A DNA stretch of 5,523 nt, from NCBI GenBank assembly GCA_021793715.1, contig JAJYSF010000088.1, positions 1 to 5,523 on the forward strand, in the 5' to 3' direction. Both the position numbers and the translations under genes were made by a program. This document shows positions 1-5,523 of the stretch, in pieces (position 1 is the stretch's first letter; the number at the start of each line of letters is the position of its first letter). Source of the stretch: Actinomycetes bacterium (lineage in GTDB: Bacteria > Actinomycetota > Actinomycetes > Actinomycetales > Microbacteriaceae). The notes under the pieces were generated by a model. The model saw only the letters and a program-made list of their open reading frames with translations, ran no database searches and had not been told where the DNA came from.

Positions 1-1
1 G

Positions 2-157
2 TATGACGAGGACGTCGTTGACGACGACGCAGACTCGGAGGGCACGGACCCGGACGTCGTCCTCGACGAGCAGGATGGAGCGGTTGTCGCGGACGAAGCG
101 GACGAGGGCGCGGCATCGACGAACGAAGACGACGGCGACGATCAGGCCCGGAACTGA
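2..157 (+). CDS. yajC: C-terminal tail of a protein, probably YajC (5' end outside window)
   Basis: The frame starting at base 2 is open from the window edge to TGA at 155-157 and gives 51 residues. They are extremely acidic: by count 16 Asp and 6 Glu against a single Arg, with Ala, Val, Gly, Ser and Thr filling in. No domain is visible in this part. The assignment rests on position: yajC directly precedes secD-secF in most actinobacteria, and YajC proteins of this group often end in a long acidic cytoplasmic tail after a short membrane-anchored core. YajC is a small single-span protein that associates with SecDF and SecYEG. The tail is followed by a 61-base gap before secD, on the same strand, so co-transcription is likely. 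The frame starting with ATG at base 3 is an Arg/Thr-rich shadow of this one. Another acidic-tailed protein cannot be excluded from this fragment alone. Confidence 0.72.
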   Translation, partial: YDEDVVDDDADSEGTDPDVVLDEQDGAVVADEADEGAASTNEDDGDDQARN

Positions 158-204
158 CCGCCCGCGCGCGAATCGCATCGAAACCAGACACAGCAAACTG
201 ACGT

Positions 205-208
205 AAGG
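205..208 (+). promoter_or_regulatory. Ribosome binding site supporting the secD GTG start
   Basis: AAGG lies 10 bases ahead of GTG at 219. The secD frame has an in-frame stop (TAA, 204-206) just upstream, so GTG 219 is the first usable start. The next in-frame Met codon (residue 35) would delete the first membrane segment. The rest of the 158-218 gap is locally more A-rich than the genes around it, but I see no convincing promoter or hairpin there. Confidence 0.5.
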
Positions 209-218
209 CGACCCCGTC

Positions 219-1925
219 GTGGCGACTTCTTCCCCTACGCGCCGTGCATGGCGCGCTCTGATCGGCCTGCTCGGTCTCACGCTCATCCTCTTCGGAGCGA
301 ACGCCGTCGGCGTCCACGTGATGAAGGAAGGCACGTGGGTTCCCGAGCTGGCGCTCGACCTGCAGGGCGGCACGCAGATCACGCTCGAGGCGGACACGGC
401 CGGTGCGACGCCGACGACCGAGCAGATGCAGCAGGCCGTCGAGATCATTCGCCAGCGCGTCGACGCGGCGGGCGTATCCGAGTCGCAGATCACGACCCAG
501 GGGTCGGACAACATCGTCGTGGCGATTCCCGGAAACGCCGATCAGGAGACGCGCGACCGGATCCAGGCGAGTGCGCAGATGCAGCTGCGCCCGGTGCTGT
601 ACGCCGCCGACTCGGCGACGAGCTTCGTGGGGGAGGACGGCGAGCAGACGCCGTACCCCACACCGGACCCGACGCTCAACGCGGAGCCGACGGCCGAGCC
701 ATCGAGCGGCAGCGATCTCGCCTGGGTGACGGAAGCCCTGATGGCCGAGATGATGGCCTACGACTGCACGGCGGACTCGAACGATCCCGCTCACGAACCG
801 CGCGACCAACCGCTGATCACCTGTGATGAAGACGGCGTCGCCAAGTACATCCTCGGCCCCGTCGAGCTGGATGGATCGGCGATCGATGACGCGCAGGCGG
901 GCATCAATCAGCAGAACGGCCAGTGGATGGTCACGATCGACTTCGACGACGAGGGATCGGACGTCTTCGCCGAGGTGAGTCAGCGCCTCTACAACCTGAC
1001 GGGCGCCCAGAATCAGTTCGCGTTCGTGCTCGACGGCAACGTCATCTCGGCGCCGGGCATGGACGGCGTCATCACCAACGGCAACCCGCAGATCTCGGGC
1101 CCCGGCATCGACGAGGAATCGTCGAAGGTCCTCGCCGACCAGCTCCGCTTCGGTGCGTTGCCCATGAGCTTCCAGGTCGTGACGAGTGACACGATCTCCG
1201 CGACGCTCGGCTCGCAGCAGCTCATGGTCGGCCTGACCGCGGGCCTCATCGGTCTCGTGCTCGTCGCGCTGTGGGTGCTCCTCGTGAGCTACCGTGCGCT
1301 CGGCTTCGTGATCATCGCCTCGCTCGTAGTGATGGCCGTGCTGACCTTCATCATGCTGTGTCTGCTGTCGTGGCGTCTTGACTATCGGCTTTCTCTCGCC
1401 GGCGTCGCGGGCCTGATTGTCACGATCGGGTTCACGGCCGACTCGTTCATCGTGTATTTTGAGCGCATCCGTGATGAGCTCCGTGACGGCAAGACGACGA
1501 CCGCCGCGATCGAAGACGGCTGGTCGCGAGCGAAGCGCACCATCTTCAGTGCGAAGTCGATCAACGTCCTCGCCGCGGTCGTGCTCTACGTCCTGGCCGA
1601 CGCGACGGTGAAGGGATTCGCCTTCACACTCGGCCTCACGACCCTGATCGACATCCTGATCTTCGTGATCTTCACCCACCCGGTGATGCAGCTCCTCGTG
1701 CGCACGCGCTTCTTCGGCGGCGGGCACCCGCTCTCCGGCCTGGATCCGTCGGCGCTCGGAGCGGTCTATGAGAAGCGCGCTCGATTCCGCGAGCCGGTCG
1801 CGGTGGCGGGACGCAATCAACGCTCCCGGCGCGAGGCGGAGCGACGCCAGACGATCGCCGAGCGGAAACGCGCGGCGGAGCGTGCAGACGATACGACGAA
1901 CACGAGCCGAGAGGGCGACGCCTGA
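219..1925 (+). CDS. secD: Protein translocase subunit SecD
   Basis: SecD is the large subunit of the SecDF membrane complex, an RND-superfamily protein that couples proton flow to late steps of Sec-dependent export. The 568 residues show the expected order. A first membrane helix spans about residues 13-34, followed by the family motif DLQGGT (47-52). The P1 extracytoplasmic domain includes RVDAAGVSE (80-88) and a second subdomain around 209-330. Five membrane helices follow, at about 335-356, 362-383, 391-411, 448-466 and 469-493. Helix four carries the signature GFTADSFIVYFERIRDE (404-420); Asp408 matches the proton-path Asp of the family. P1 holds a Pro/Thr/Glu-rich linker (145-166) and two Cys (183, 202), the only Cys outside the membrane. 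The tail after residue 510 is Arg/Glu-rich and probably helical and cytoplasmic. The GTG start is bounded by an in-frame stop at 204. The stop overlaps the secF start by one base. Confidence 0.97.
   Translation: MATSSPTRRAWRALIGLLGLTLILFGANAVGVHVMKEGTWVPELALDLQGGTQITLEADTAGATPTTEQMQQAVEIIRQRVDAAGVSESQITTQGSDNIVVAIPGNADQETRDRIQASAQMQLRPVLYAADSATSFVGEDGEQTPYPTPDPTLNAEPTAEPSSGSDLAWVTEALMAEMMAYDCTADSNDPAHEPRDQPLITCDEDGVAKYILGPVELDGSAIDDAQAGINQQNGQWMVTIDFDDEGSDVFAEVSQRLYNLTGAQNQFAFVLDGNVISAPGMDGVITNGNPQISGPGIDEESSKVLADQLRFGALPMSFQVVTSDTISATLGSQQLMVGLTAGLIGLVLVALWVLLVSYRALGFVIIASLVVMAVLTFIMLCLLSWRLDYRLSLAGVAGLIVTIGFTADSFIVYFERIRDELRDGKTTTAAIEDGWSRAKRTIFSAKSINVLAAVVLYVLADATVKGFAFTLGLTTLIDILIFVIFTHPVMQLLVRTRFFGGGHPLSGLDPSALGAVYEKRARFREPVAVAGRNQRSRREAERRQTIAERKRAAERADDTTNTSREGDA
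1909..1915 (+). promoter_or_regulatory. secF ribosome binding site inside the secD 3' end
   Basis: GAGAGGG sits within the last secD codons, 9 bases ahead of ATG 1925. It favours ATG 1925 over the in-frame ATG at 1934 (residue 4), which would be 18 bases away. Together with the TGATG stop/start overlap it implies translational coupling of secD and secF. Confidence 0.6.
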
Positions 1926-2914
1926 TGCGCACCATGGACCAACTCGGTAACGACCTCTATACCGGGAAGACATCGATCCCCTTCGTGGCACGGCGCAAGC
2001 TGTGGTTCATCATCGCGCTCGCGCTGGTGGCGCTGTCGATCCTTGCGCCCGTCGTGCGCGGCGGGTTCGCGCTGTCGATCGAATTCACGGGCGGGGCGAA
2101 GTTCACGATCTCGAACCCGTCGACGACTGATCAGGAGCCCGCGACGAACACCGTCGATGAGGTCGTCCCCGAGGCCGAGTCCTCGGTGACCGTGATCGGC
2201 GAGCGCGACGTGCAGGTGCAGACCTCCACGCTCACGAACGAGGAGTCACGCGCACTGGCCGCGGCCCTCGCCGAGGCGTATGACGTCTCGGCCGACGAGG
2301 TCACCGACTCGTTCGTCGGCCCCACGTGGGGCGCGGACGTGACGAAGCAGTCGCTCTGGGGCCTCGCGATCTTCTTGGCGTTGACCTTCCTGATCCTGGC
2401 GATCTACTTCCGCACGTGGAAGATGTCCGTCGCGGCGATCGTCGGTCTCGTCGACGTGCTGATCGTGACGATCGGCATCTATTCGGTGGCGGGATTCCAG
2501 CTCTCGCCGTCGGCCGTGATCGGCTTCCTGACGATCCTCGCGTATTCGCTGTACGACACGACAGTGGTGTTCGACAAGATCCGAGAGAACACCGAGGACG
2601 AAGAGGGAAGTCTCACCTTCGGTGAGGCGGTCAACCTCGGTGTGAACCAGACGCTCGTGCGATCGATCAATACCTCGGTCGTCGCGGCGCTGCCGGTCGC
2701 CGCGATCCTCTTCATCGGCGTGTTCGGCTTCGGCGCGGAGACGCTGAGCGACATCTCGCTGTCGATCTTCGTCGGCATCATCGTGGCCACGTACTCGACG
2801 ATCTTCGTCGCGGCGCCGCTGTACTCGCTGATGCGCGAGAAGGAGCCGAAGATCGCCCAGCGCGACAAGCGGATCCTCGCGGCGCGGAGGAAGGCCGCAG
2901 GGGACGACGCCTAG
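1925..2914 (+). CDS. secF: Protein translocase subunit SecF
   Basis: SecF is the partner of SecD in the proton-driven export accessory complex. The 329 residues show a cytoplasmic N-terminus of about 25 residues and a first membrane helix at about 26-44. The Sec_GG motif SIEFTGG is at 51-57, followed by an extracytoplasmic domain with an Asp/Glu/Thr/Ser-rich stretch near 65-88. VGPTWG is at 131-136 before helix two (about 144-162); helices three (168-190) and four (196-216) follow. Helix four runs into the signature YSLYDTTVVFDKIREN (207-222), where Asp211 is the conserved intramembrane acid. Helices five (about 240-262) and six (about 275-300) end in a basic cytoplasmic tail rich in Lys and Arg. 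The length is normal for a separate SecF. The start overlaps the secD stop by one base, giving 1:1 coupled expression. Nothing appears broken or missing. Confidence 0.97.
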   Translation: MRTMDQLGNDLYTGKTSIPFVARRKLWFIIALALVALSILAPVVRGGFALSIEFTGGAKFTISNPSTTDQEPATNTVDEVVPEAESSVTVIGERDVQVQTSTLTNEESRALAAALAEAYDVSADEVTDSFVGPTWGADVTKQSLWGLAIFLALTFLILAIYFRTWKMSVAAIVGLVDVLIVTIGIYSVAGFQLSPSAVIGFLTILAYSLYDTTVVFDKIRENTEDEEGSLTFGEAVNLGVNQTLVRSINTSVVAALPVAAILFIGVFGFGAETLSDISLSIFVGIIVATYSTIFVAAPLYSLMREKEPKIAQRDKRILAARRKAAGDDA

Positions 2915-2917
2915 TAT
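2912..2917 (+). promoter_or_regulatory. Possible -10 element for rel
   Basis: TAGTAT fits the actinobacterial TAnnnT -10 pattern and overlaps the secF stop codon. Six bases follow before ATG at 2924, so a start of transcription at or next to that A would be expected. I found no recognisable -35 hexamer at 16-18 bases upstream (that stretch is purine-rich). It could be a weak or extended promoter, or chance. Confidence 0.3.
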
Positions 2918-2923
2918 TGGTGC

Positions 2924-2968
2924 ATGAGGACTGAGGCGGGCTCCAATCGCGGGAGGCGCGTTGGCTGA
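2924..2968 (+). CDS. Candidate 14-codon leader ORF overlapping the rel start
   Basis: ATG at 2924 opens a frame encoding MRTEAGSNRGRRVG, ending at TGA 2966-2968. It has no Shine-Dalgarno sequence, but it sits where a leaderless transcript from the TAGTAT element (2912-2917) would begin, a common arrangement in actinobacteria. The frame covers the rel ribosome binding site (2951-2956) and its stop lies just past the rel TTG start. A ribosome reading it would therefore release on top of the rel start. Four of 14 residues are Arg, two of them AGG codons. It could be a regulatory leader peptide or a random short frame; I cannot tell from one sequence. Confidence 0.22.
   Translation: MRTEAGSNRGRRVG
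2951..2956 (+). promoter_or_regulatory. rel ribosome binding site
   Basis: GGGAGG lies 4 bases ahead of TTG 2961, a strong but close-set Shine-Dalgarno sequence. It decides for TTG 2961: the in-frame GTG at 2973 would be 16 bases away, and an in-frame TGA at 2925-2927 closes the frame upstream with no ATG or GTG between. CTCC at 2941-2944 could pair with GGAG at 2952-2955 and partly mask the site. Confidence 0.65.
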
Positions 2969-5207
2969 GACGGTGTCGACGTCGCCGGGTCCGAGCCTGC
3001 GATGGCTCGTTCCGCGCATCTTCACGCGCGCGAAGCCGAACGCATCGGTGCGCAAGCTGATCGACACCGTTCGCCAGAATCATCCGCGCGTCGACGTCTC
3101 GCTCATCGACAAGGCGTACCGCGTCGCGGAGGAGAAGCACCGTGGCCAGAAGCGGCGCAGCGGTGAGCCCTACATCACGCACCCGCTCGCCGTCGCCCAG
3201 ATCCTTGCCGAGCTCGGGCTCGCGCCGCGCGCGATCGCCGCGGCGCTGCTGCATGACACCGTGGAGGACACCGGCTACGCGCTCGACGAGCTGATGGACG
3301 AGTTCGGCGATGAGGTCGCGCTGCTCGTCGACGGGGTGACGAAGCTCGACAAGGTGAAGTACGGCGAGAGCGCGCAGGCCGAGACAGTCCGCAAGATGAT
3401 CGTCGCGATGTCGAAGGACGTGCGCGTCCTCGTCATCAAGCTCGCGGACCGCCTGCACAACGCGCGCACGTGGGGCTTCGTCCCTCCGGAGAAGGCGAAG
3501 AAGAAGGCCACCGAGACGCTCGAGATCTATGCGCCGCTCGCGCATCGACTCGGGATCGCGGCCATCAAGAGCGAGCTCGAGGATCTCTCCTTCGCGGTGC
3601 TGTACCCGAAGATCTACAACGAGATCGACAGCCTCATCAAGCAGCGCACTCCGCAGCGCGAGGAGTACATGCAGAAGGTGATCGGCGAGGTCACCCGCGA
3701 CCTCGGCGACCTGCGCATCCGCGGTTCCGTCTCCGGACGCCCGAAGCAGCTCTATTCCGTCTACCAGAAGATGGTCGTACGCGGACGCGAGTTCGACGAT
3801 ATCTATGACCTCATCGGGATCCGCGTCATCGTGCCGAGCGTCCGCGACTGCTACGCCGTGCTCGGCGCGCTCCACGCGCGCTGGACTCCGCTGCCCGGGC
3901 GTTTCAAGGACTACATCGCGACGCCCAAGTTCAACCTCTACCGCTCGCTGCACACGACGGTCATCGGTCCCGGCGGCCGTACGGTCGAGCTTCAGATCCG
4001 CACGATCGAGATGCACCAGCAGGCCGAATACGGTGTCGCGGCGCACTGGATGTACAAGGAGCGGATGCAGCAGACCGGAGGCCGCACGGATGCGCGTGCG
4101 AACGACCAGGACATGGCCTGGATCGCGCGCATCAGCGACTGGCAGGCCGAGACGAAGGATCCCGGGGAGTTCCTCGACTCGCTGCGATTCGAGATCGGCG
4201 CGAAGGAGGTCTACGTCTTCACACCGAAGGGGCGCGTGATCGGCCTGCCCGCGGGAGCGACGCCCGTCGACTTCGCCTTCGCCGTGCACACCGAGGTTGG
4301 CTATCGCACGATGGGCGCGAAGGTGAATGGTCGCCTCGTGCCGCTGGAGAGCGAGCTGCACTCGGGCGACGTGGTGGAGGTCTTCACCTCGAAGAACCCC
4401 GACGCGGGGCCGAGCCAGGACTGGCTGACGTTCGTCAAGAGCACCCGCGCGCGAAACAAGATCCGCGGCTGGTTCACCAAGGAGCGTCGCGAGGAGGCGA
4501 TCGAACAGGGCAAGGAGTCGATCGCACGTGCGATGCGGCGTCACAGCGTCTCGTTCGCGCGCCTGAAGGAAGCGCTTCCCGAGGTCGCGGCGGGGATGCA
4601 CTACCACGATATCTCCGCGCTCTATGCGGCGATCGGCGAGGGCCATGTGTCGTCGCAGTCGGTGCTTGAGAAGGTGCAGGGCGCACTCAGCGAGTCCGAG
4701 CCGGCGACGGGCGTCGTCGAGTTGCCGACGGGCGCCAGGGAGCGGACGCGGTCGGGCGACTCGGGGGTGCTCGTTCGCGGCGCGCCGGACATCCTCGTCA
4801 AGATCGCGAAGTGCTGCACGCCCGTTCCCGGCGACGAGATCGTCGGGTTCGTGACGCGCGGCAGCGGCGTGAGCGTGCATCGCGCGGACTGCGCGAACGT
4901 CGAGTCGTTGCAGCGCGATCCGGAGCGGATGATCGACGTCGAATGGGCGCCGGAGACGAAGGCCGTCTTCCTCGTGCACATTCAGGTGGAGGCGCTCGAC
5001 CGGGGCGGCCTGCTGAGCGACATCACGAGGATCCTCACCGAGCATCACGTGAACATCCTCTCGGCGTCGGTGCAGACGACGAAGAATCAGCTGGCGATCA
5101 GCCGCTACGTCTTCGAGATGGGCGACACCGTGCACCTCGACCGCGTGCTCAACGCCGTGCGACGGATCGAGGGCGTCTACGACGTGTACCGTGTCACGTC
5201 CTCCTGA
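2961..5207 (+). CDS. rel: Bifunctional (p)ppGpp synthetase/hydrolase (long RSH, Rel)
   Basis: Rel transfers pyrophosphate from ATP to GDP/GTP to make the alarmone (p)ppGpp on stalled ribosomes, and hydrolyses it when starvation ends. The 748-residue soluble protein has all standard parts. The HD hydrolase (about 45-195) has metal and catalytic residues His74, His98-Asp99, Glu102-Asp103, Asp163 and Asn167 in place. The synthetase (about 230-365) has SGRPKQLYSVYQKM (258-271), RFKDYIATPK (314-323), YRSLHTTV and VELQIRT with Glu343. The TGS domain starts near 415 (KEVYVFTPKG) and is followed by a helical region (about 485-580). The zinc-finger/CC domain has Cys618-Cys619, His640 and Cys644, and the ACT domain runs from about 668 to the end. 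The RFKD form of the RxKD motif is typical of bifunctional enzymes (monofunctional RelA has ExDD). The gene starts with TTG, 46 bases after secF, and could be read from the sec operon or from its own promoter near 2912. Confidence 0.97.
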   Translation: MAETVSTSPGPSLRWLVPRIFTRAKPNASVRKLIDTVRQNHPRVDVSLIDKAYRVAEEKHRGQKRRSGEPYITHPLAVAQILAELGLAPRAIAAALLHDTVEDTGYALDELMDEFGDEVALLVDGVTKLDKVKYGESAQAETVRKMIVAMSKDVRVLVIKLADRLHNARTWGFVPPEKAKKKATETLEIYAPLAHRLGIAAIKSELEDLSFAVLYPKIYNEIDSLIKQRTPQREEYMQKVIGEVTRDLGDLRIRGSVSGRPKQLYSVYQKMVVRGREFDDIYDLIGIRVIVPSVRDCYAVLGALHARWTPLPGRFKDYIATPKFNLYRSLHTTVIGPGGRTVELQIRTIEMHQQAEYGVAAHWMYKERMQQTGGRTDARANDQDMAWIARISDWQAETKDPGEFLDSLRFEIGAKEVYVFTPKGRVIGLPAGATPVDFAFAVHTEVGYRTMGAKVNGRLVPLESELHSGDVVEVFTSKNPDAGPSQDWLTFVKSTRARNKIRGWFTKERREEAIEQGKESIARAMRRHSVSFARLKEALPEVAAGMHYHDISALYAAIGEGHVSSQSVLEKVQGALSESEPATGVVELPTGARERTRSGDSGVLVRGAPDILVKIAKCCTPVPGDEIVGFVTRGSGVSVHRADCANVESLQRDPERMIDVEWAPETKAVFLVHIQVEALDRGGLLSDITRILTEHHVNILSASVQTTKNQLAISRYVFEMGDTVHLDRVLNAVRRIEGVYDVYRVTSS

Positions 5208-5523
5208 AGGATCGCCGCGATGCGGCGCGTGTAGGCGAGACGACGGCCCGCGGTCAGCCAGGTGAGGAGAGCGTCGCGGAGATCGTCGCTTGCGCGAAAC
5301 CAGGCGAACGCGCGAGCTGATGCCCCGTCGTCGCCGAGGAGGGTCTCCCGCGCGACGTCGTAGCAGGTGCGTTCGAGGGTCGTCACTCTCACGCCGCCCA
5401 TCGTGGTGAGATCCTCTGCCGGCAACGGCCACAGGTGCACGGCCACGCCGGCGCGCAGCAGTCGCGACGCGGGCTCGCCGGCGATCCGCTGCACGTGGTG
5501 AGGATCGGGCTCCTCAGGGAGTG
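5177..5523 (-). CDS. Hypothetical protein, possibly AbiEi-like (5' end outside window)
   Basis: On the minus strand a frame is open from the right edge to TAG at 5179-5177, showing 114 residues. A GTG at 5494 could be read as a start, but codons upstream of it (LPEEPDPHH) stay open to the edge, so the gene probably begins beyond the window. The visible part contains VHLWPLPAEDL, then GGVRVTTLERTCYDVARE, then a mostly helical, Trp-containing end. A VTTLERT..D.AR core after an H..LP segment is typical of AbiEi-like (type IV toxin-antitoxin antitoxin-domain) proteins common in actinobacteria. Many relatives continue into a DUF559-type nuclease domain; none is visible here, as the protein stops about 70 residues after the motif. 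No toxin partner is in view, so an antitoxin role is not shown. The frame converges on rel and overlaps its last 31 bases. The coding call is fairly secure; the family is tentative. Confidence 0.62.
   Translation of the reverse strand, partial: LPEEPDPHHVQRIAGEPASRLLRAGVAVHLWPLPAEDLTTMGGVRVTTLERTCYDVARETLLGDDGASARAFAWFRASDDLRDALLTWLTAGRRLAYTRRIAAILQEDVTRYTS
5181..5200. terminator. Inverted repeat in the convergent gene overlap
   Basis: GACGTG (5181-5186) and CACGTC (5195-5200) form a 6-base-pair stem with an 8-base loop, inside the region shared by the 3' ends of rel and the minus-strand gene. Being an inverted repeat, it would fold in both transcripts. There is no T-tract on either side, so it is not a classical intrinsic terminator. 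Coding constraint from two frames could also have produced it. Confidence 0.2.
5213..5227. terminator. GC-rich hairpin just after the rel stop
   Basis: CGCCGC (5213-5218), loop GAT, GCGGCG (5222-5227) make a perfect all-GC 6-base-pair stem that begins 6 bases after the rel stop codon. It lies inside the coding sequence of the opposing gene. No T-run follows on the plus strand, so termination would have to be of the T-tract-free kind proposed for high-GC actinobacteria, or rely on Rho. Confidence 0.28.

Noticed and set aside
1..60. GAC-rich, near-repetitive start of the window as a possible simple repeat
   Set aside because: The pattern is explained by Asp codons in the acidic tail. No fixed repeat unit is kept for more than a few copies.
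3..206. 67-codon plus-strand frame starting with ATG at base 3
   Set aside because: It is an Arg/Thr-rich frame-shifted reading of the acidic GAC/GAG-rich yajC tail. The neighbouring frame gives the expected acidic tail and ends in the normal place before secD.
158..218. Possible promoter or terminator between yajC and secD
   Set aside because: The gap is somewhat A-rich near 178-206, but I could not find a -10/-35 pair or a stable hairpin. Read-through from yajC is the simpler view.
2246..3067. 273-codon minus-strand frame across secF and the rel start
   Set aside because: It is antisense to secF with an Arg/Asp/His-rich composition and no recognisable motif; a GC-driven shadow.
4811..5320. 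169-codon plus-strand frame across the rel 3' end and beyond
   Set aside because: It lies out of frame inside the zinc-finger and ACT domains of rel and has an Arg-rich composition; it continues into the antisense strand of the converging gene.
2778..5432. 884-codon open frame on the minus strand covering all of rel
   Set aside because: It is antisense to an unmistakable rel gene and also crosses the end of secF. Its product is a low-complexity Arg/His/Asp/Leu mixture with no domain, as expected from the antisense frame of high-GC coding sequence.

Overview
The window is a high-GC (about two-thirds G+C by eye) bacterial chromosome segment with typical actinobacterial features: GTG and TTG starts, codons ending mainly in G or C, and the order yajC-secD-secF-rel. 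Protein style (SecD with an Arg-rich tail, Rel beginning with an SLRWLVPRIF-type leader) suggests Microbacteriaceae, for example a Microbacterium-like organism. The genus is inference from recalled families, not a search result.

Layout. Bases 2-157 carry the strongly acidic C-terminal tail of a gene entering from the left, most likely yajC. After a 61-base gap comes secD (219-1925), which overlaps secF (1925-2914) by one base in a TGATG junction. A 46-base gap, holding a possible promoter and a 14-codon mini-ORF, separates secF from a full-length bifunctional (p)ppGpp synthetase/hydrolase gene, rel (TTG start, 2961-5207). A minus-strand gene, cut by the right edge, converges on rel and overlaps its 3' end by 31 bases. 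It looks AbiEi-like by its VTTLERT..DVAR motif, but this is tentative.

Function. YajC, SecD and SecF form the accessory membrane complex that uses the proton motive force to help complete SecYEG/SecA-driven export. Rel makes and degrades (p)ppGpp in response to amino-acid starvation. Its placement behind the secretion genes is a conserved actinobacterial arrangement, although the apt gene found between secF and rel in Mycobacterium and Streptomyces is missing here.

No tRNA, rRNA, CRISPR array, insertion sequence or long repeat was seen. No stretch over 300 bases lacks a gene. I do not see a new multi-gene system. The most interesting local signals are the rel leader region (2912-2968) and the hairpin-bearing convergent overlap (5177-5227).
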